Positions 40,253-43,885 of a DNA stretch of 43,885 bases are shown here, piece after piece. The DNA is from AG25 sp035518815. Its GTDB lineage: Bacteria > Gemmatimonadota > Gemmatimonadetes > Gemmatimonadales > GWC2-71-9. Made by a program: the position numbers and the translations under genes. Position 1 is the stretch's first letter. Each line of letters begins with the position of its first letter. The stretch is taken from contig DATIXG010000022.1 of assembly GCA_035518815.1 (NCBI GenBank), positions 1 through 43,885 on the forward strand, in the 5' to 3' direction. Under the pieces are notes generated by a model, which was not told the origin of the DNA, ran no database searches, and worked only from the letters and a program-made list of their open reading frames with translations.

Positions 40253-41425
40253 ATGCACACCGCCATTCGCACCCAGGGTTTTACCGAGTCCGTCATCCGG
40301 GGAATGACCCGGGTCGCCAACGAGCACGGGGCCATCAACCTGGCGCAGGGCTTCCCCAACTTCCCGGCGCCCGACGTCCTCAAGGAAGCGGCGGTCCGCG
40401 CCATCCAGGACGACGTGAACCAGTACGCCATCACGTGGGGCGCCAAACGGCTGCGCGATGCCCTCGCCCGCAAGTACGCCGACTGGTACGGCATGGACGT
40501 CAACCCGGACGCGGACATCGTGGTGACCTGCGGCGGGACCGAGGCGATGGCCGCCGCGCTGCTCGCGATCGTGGATCCGGGGGACGAAGTGATCGTGTTC
40601 GAGCCGTTCTATGAGAACTACGGCCCGGACGCCATCCTGTGCGGCGCACGGCCGGTCTACGTGCCGATGCCGCCGGACCAGGAATTAGACCTCGACCAGC
40701 TGGCGGCCGCGTTTTCCAAGCGCACGCGCGCCATCATCGTCTGCACCCCTAACAATCCCACGGGCCGGGTGCTCGCACCCCGGGAGCTCGAGGCCATTGC
40801 CGAGCTGTGCCGGCGGCACGATGCCTACGCGGTGACGGACGAGATCTACGAGCACATCTACTATGAAGGAAAGCACATCCCGCTCGCGACCCTCGACGGG
40901 ATGCGTGAGCGCACCATCACGATCAGCGGAGCCTCGAAGACCTTCAGCGTGACCGGGTGGCGCATCGGCACCATCGTCGCGCCCGCCCCCGCGTGCGACG
41001 CGATCCGCAAGGTGCACGACTTCCTCACCGTGGGCGCGCCGGCTCCCCTCCAGGAGGGCGTGGCCGCCGGTCTCGAGTCGCTGGGCCGGGACTACTACGC
41101 GGCCCTCATGAAGGAATACCGCGCCCGGCGGGATATCATGTATCAGGCACTGGTGCGCGCTGGGTTCCGTTGCACGTCACCCCAGGGCGCGTACTACATC
41201 CTCGCCGACTTCTCCGCCCTCTCCGACCTCCCGGATGACGAGTTCGCCGTGTGGCTCGCTCGCGAAGTCGGCGTCGCTCCCGTCCCGGGGTCGAGCTTCT
41301 TCAGCCGACCGGAGATGGGGCGAACTCTCGTGCGGTTCGCGTTCTGTAAGACGGAAGATCAGCTGCGCGAAGCGGGGGAGAGGCTGGAGGGGGTAAGGAC
41401 GGCAGGGGGCGGGAGGAGGCGGTAA
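40253..41425 (+). CDS. Class I PLP aminotransferase
   Basis: A 390-residue fold-type I aminotransferase, in style close to methionine/kynurenine aminotransferases (YbdL and KAT groups). N-terminal INLAQGFPNFPAPDVLKEA, then CGGTEAMAAALLAI, PFYENYGPD, CTPNNPTGRVL, VTDEIYEHIYYEG, and SGASKTFSVTGWRIG holding the PLP Lys229. The C-terminal GAYYILADFS and VRFAFCK segments are intact. ATG at 40253 with no strong Shine-Dalgarno. The exact amino donor cannot be read. Confidence 0.92.
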   Translation: MHTAIRTQGFTESVIRGMTRVANEHGAINLAQGFPNFPAPDVLKEAAVRAIQDDVNQYAITWGAKRLRDALARKYADWYGMDVNPDADIVVTCGGTEAMAAALLAIVDPGDEVIVFEPFYENYGPDAILCGARPVYVPMPPDQELDLDQLAAAFSKRTRAIIVCTPNNPTGRVLAPRELEAIAELCRRHDAYAVTDEIYEHIYYEGKHIPLATLDGMRERTITISGASKTFSVTGWRIGTIVAPAPACDAIRKVHDFLTVGAPAPLQEGVAAGLESLGRDYYAALMKEYRARRDIMYQALVRAGFRCTSPQGAYYILADFSALSDLPDDEFAVWLAREVGVAPVPGSSFFSRPEMGRTLVRFAFCKTEDQLREAGERLEGVRTAGGGRRR

Positions 41426-41438
41426 GGGGCGGTAAGGT

Positions 41439-43343
41439 CTAGCGGAGGGCCTCGTCCACTTCCCGCTCCGCCGCCAGGACATGGCCGATCTCCTGCGCCA
41501 CCTGACGCGCAAGCCCGAGATCGGTGGTGAGACTCTGCACGCTGCCCGACCCCGCGCGGAGTCGCAGCAGGTTGAGGCGAATCGTCTCGAGCGCCTTCAC
41601 CGCGTCACCCAAGCGGCGCTGCACCAGGTCCCGCTCGCGCTCGAGATCCGCCACGATGCGATCGTGACGAGCGCCGATCGCATTGTCGGCACCACCAGTC
41701 CCCCTTCCCTCGTCCCCCTTTCCTCCGAGTGCGTCCTGAAGCTCATCCAATCTCCGTCGCATCTTCCCCGCATCCTGCTCCAGCCGGTGCACGACGTCGG
41801 GGAGATCGCGCAGCTGCTTCCGCGTGGGACGGGGCAGCTCGCTGAACAACTGCTCGGTGGCGAGCGCCAGGTTGAGCTCCGTGGGGCGGTGGGTCGCGGG
41901 GGGCGGGAGTGGTTTCGATCCCACGAACAGGCGCGCCGTGCGAAACAGCAGCCGCCCGATCGGTCCCTGCCACGCCCACGACCAGATCCGCGTATCGATG
42001 TCTACCCGCCGCTCGAACCGAACGAGCGCGAGGAAACCGGCCAGTATGCCACTGGCCAATGACCAGCCGCATAGCTGGAAAATGAACATGTTCAAGGCAG
42101 AAAACGGCGTGCTGACAATCATGAAGCCCGTAACCGCACCGATGCTGAGCCCGCCGGCGCCGATCACCCGCAGCGCGCGCTCGTAGGTCGACGGCCCCCG
42201 TCCATACTCGAATGCCCGCTCCTCGCGCCCCCGTTCCATCTCTGCACGAAATGCGGCGCCAAGCTCCTCGGGTCCGAAACCCGACTGCAGAAACCGGCGT
42301 GCACGCCCAATCAGGATGCCGAATGGGACCACCGTGATCAGTGCGAGGAACGTCCACAGCGCCATGGACCCACTGCGAAACAGCGAGCCCACGAACCCCA
42401 TCGTCGTGGGAATCAGAAGGACGTAGAGCAGACCGCCCACGCCGCCCAAGCGGGCGTTGTGCTTCACGAACACCCGCAGCGCCACCGGCAGCTCACGCCG
42501 CTGTTCGAGCGCGAGTCCCAACTGCTCGGCCAGATCTTCGCCCTTCTGTGGACGATCCGCAGGATCCTTCGCAAGACAGCGGTCGATGGCCTGAGCGAGC
42601 CGCCGCGGCACACCCGCCACGACCCCAAGCGGACGGGCGGGTTCGGTCACCTGCTTCGCCAGGACCTCCGTCGCCTCGGCACCCTGGAACGGCAGGTCGC
42701 CTGACAGCGCGAAATAGCCGACGGCGCCGAGCGAGTAGAGATCGCTCCGCCCGTCCACCCGCTCGCCCAACGCCTGCTCGGGACTCATGAACTCGGGCGT
42801 GCCGATCACCTCGCCGCCGTCCAGCCCCGCGGCCCCCCGCACCATCCCCGCGATCCCGAAGTCCGTCACGAGGGCCCGTCCCGTGGCGGCCTCGAGCATG
42901 ATGTTGTCCGGCTTCACGTCCCGATGCACGAGGCTCTGCGAGTGCGCATAGGCCAGCGCCCACGCGACCTCCCGCAGCACGCGCGCCGCTTCGGACGCGG
43001 GCAGGGGCCCGCGGCGACGCACCCGCTCCGTCAACGTCTCCCCGTCGATGAACGCCATCGCGAAGAACACGAAGTCGGCCAGCTCGTCGACGGCGAAGAT
43101 CGGGACGATGTTGGGATGGCTGAGCTTCGCCGCGGTGCGCGCCTCGCGCAGAAACCGCTCGCGCAGATGCGCTTCGCGCGCCTTGGACGGCGGCAGCAGT
43201 TTGATGGCGACCGGCCGGTCGAGCCGCACCTCGCGGGCGAGATAAACGATCCCCATGCCACCCCGCCCAAGCTCGCGCTCGAGTGAATACCGGCCCGCCA
43301 CAGCGGACTGGAAATCGACGAACAGCCGGTCGAGATCAGCCAT
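41439..43343 (-). CDS. Membrane Ser/Thr protein kinase with C-terminal coiled coil
   Basis: A 634-residue Hanks-type kinase. Catalytic domain about 19-275: GRGGMGIVY (26-34), Lys48 in VAIKLL, HRDVKPDN, DFGIA and GTPEFMSPEQ, all intact, so it should be active. Several hydrophobic segments follow (about 300-347 and 393-445, probably four membrane helices). A long hydrophilic, coiled-coil C-terminus follows (about 515-634; RKQLRDLPDVVHRLEQDAG, ERERDLVQRRLGDAVKAL). No PASTA or NHL sensor. With an even number of helices the tail would be cytoplasmic (inference), giving an unusual receptor. ATG at 43343; divergent from the OPT transporter. Confidence 0.92.
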   Translation of the reverse strand: MADLDRLFVDFQSAVAGRYSLERELGRGGMGIVYLAREVRLDRPVAIKLLPPSKAREAHLRERFLREARTAAKLSHPNIVPIFAVDELADFVFFAMAFIDGETLTERVRRRGPLPASEAARVLREVAWALAYAHSQSLVHRDVKPDNIMLEAATGRALVTDFGIAGMVRGAAGLDGGEVIGTPEFMSPEQALGERVDGRSDLYSLGAVGYFALSGDLPFQGAEATEVLAKQVTEPARPLGVVAGVPRRLAQAIDRCLAKDPADRPQKGEDLAEQLGLALEQRRELPVALRVFVKHNARLGGVGGLLYVLLIPTTMGFVGSLFRSGSMALWTFLALITVVPFGILIGRARRFLQSGFGPEELGAAFRAEMERGREERAFEYGRGPSTYERALRVIGAGGLSIGAVTGFMIVSTPFSALNMFIFQLCGWSLASGILAGFLALVRFERRVDIDTRIWSWAWQGPIGRLLFRTARLFVGSKPLPPPATHRPTELNLALATEQLFSELPRPTRKQLRDLPDVVHRLEQDAGKMRRRLDELQDALGGKGDEGRGTGGADNAIGARHDRIVADLERERDLVQRRLGDAVKALETIRLNLLRLRAGSGSVQSLTTDLGLARQVAQEIGHVLAAEREVDEALR

Positions 43344-43417
43344 CGGGCACCTATAGTAATGAAAACGGGCCGGCCACTATCGCCCTGTGCGGCCGCGGGC
43401 CAATATTGTCCGCCATT

Positions 43418-43885
43418 ATGGCCGACCACCAACCGTACGTCCCGGCGTCACAGGCTCCGGCTGAGCTGACCGCCCGCTCGCTCCTGCTGGGCGCGTTCCT
43501 GGGAATCGTGTTCGGGGCGTCGAGCGTCTACCTGGCCCTGAAGATCGGGCTCACCGTCAGTGCGTCGATCCCCATCGCCGTCCTTTCGATCACGATATTT
43601 CGCGCCCTCGGCCGGTCTACGATCCTCGAGAACAACATCACGCAAACGGTGGGCTCGGCCGGCGAGTCGATCGCCGCGGGCGTGGTGTTCACGATCCCGG
43701 CCATTCTCTTGATGGGCTACGATCTCGACATCGCGCGGGTGGCCATCCTGGCGACGGCGGGCGGCGTGCTCGGGATCCTGATGATGATCCCGCTGCGCCG
43801 CGCCCTGATCGTCCAGGAGCACGGCAACCTGACCTACCCGGAGGGCACGGCCTGCGCCGAAGTGCTGATCGCCGGCGAAAAAGGC
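43418..43885 (+). CDS. OPT-family oligopeptide transporter, N-terminal part (cut by window edge)
   Basis: 156 residues of a multi-pass transporter, open to the right edge. Features: LTARSLLLGAFLGIVFGASS (helix 1), YLALKIGLTVSASIPIAVLS (helix 2), the ENNITQTVGSAGESIAAG motif, a third helix pair (TIPAILLMGY, ILATAGGVLGILMMIPLRR) and NLTYPEGTACAEV, all characteristic of the OPT oligopeptide/metal-chelate transporters. ATG at 43418. The 74-base gap to the divergent kinase gene must contain both promoters. Confidence 0.93.
   Translation, partial: MADHQPYVPASQAPAELTARSLLLGAFLGIVFGASSVYLALKIGLTVSASIPIAVLSITIFRALGRSTILENNITQTVGSAGESIAAGVVFTIPAILLMGYDLDIARVAILATAGGVLGILMMIPLRRALIVQEHGNLTYPEGTACAEVLIAGEKG

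Noticed and set aside
41400..41440. Short direct repeat of GGCGGTAAG near the aminotransferase stop
   Set aside because: Only two copies in low-complexity G-rich sequence at a gene end; no sign of a functional repeat or mobile element.
1..43885. Search for CRISPR arrays, tRNA genes, rRNA and insertion sequences
   Set aside because: No regularly spaced repeats, cloverleaf sequences, transposase-like proteins or terminal inverted repeats were recognised by eye. A covariance-model scan would be the decisive test.

Overview
The window is GC-rich, densely packed chromosomal DNA from a diderm bacterium. I infer Gemmatimonadota or a close relative. The reasons are a V/A-type rather than F-type ATPase, lipoproteins of the 'AACxDxPSP' kind, a GerW/YtfJ-family protein, an STK-type receptor kinase and frequent GTG/TTG starts in tightly overlapping operons. 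That placement is an inference and was not tested by phylogeny. I saw no tRNA, rRNA, CRISPR array, insertion sequence or integrase.

Layout. (1) 1-752, minus strand: N-terminal part of a Tat-exported [NiFe]-hydrogenase small subunit, cut by the window edge. (2) 975-9092, plus strand: a complete nine-gene V/A-type ATPase operon (G/H-I-K-E-C-F-A-B-D), with almost every junction a 1-4 base stop/start overlap. (3) 9163-25038, plus strand: a very large respiratory cluster. It holds a diheme lipoprotein, a tandem pair of nine-heme lipoproteins, a Rieske-fold protein that has lost all four cluster ligands, a cytochrome b whose PEWY motif is replaced, and membrane-anchored multiheme cytochromes with 9, 22 (NapC/NirT-type) and 11 heme motifs. 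It continues with a b561/FdnI-like diheme b protein, an outer-membrane beta-barrel, a 16-heme periplasmic cytochrome, and an intact Rieske plus a cytochrome b fused to cytochrome c. (4) 28430-25042, minus strand: B12-binding radical SAM protein, ArsA-like ATPase and two small monoheme cytochromes c. Counting all CXXCH and CX4CH sites, regions 3 and 4 encode 81 predicted c-type hemes. (5) 28606-37483: Hsp20, GerW-family protein, HslR-like S4 protein, an OMF-MFP-RND efflux operon, a DUF3052-like protein and an acyl-CoA dehydrogenase. (6) 37504-40118, minus strand: three secreted lipoproteins, two of them paralogues duplicated together with their terminators. (7) 40253-43885: a class I aminotransferase, a membrane Ser/Thr kinase and the start of an OPT-family transporter.

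How it may work together (inference). The window reads as an energy-conservation island. A canonical quinol:cytochrome c oxidoreductase (23044-25038) sits beside three other quinol-to-multiheme entry modules: a b-type complex without a usable Rieske centre or PEWY motif, a NapC-type 22-heme protein, and an FdnI-like b subunit paired with an 11-heme protein. The last two resemble in layout the ImcH and CbcL inner-membrane quinol oxidases of Geobacter. Downstream partners (16-heme cytochrome, beta-barrel, multiheme lipoproteins) look like a periplasm-to-outer-membrane conduit. The V-ATPase would use or maintain the proton or sodium gradient, and the divergent hydrogenase could supply electrons. 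The most novel feature is the paired loss of Rieske ligands and the PEWY glutamate in the operon at 13108-14776.
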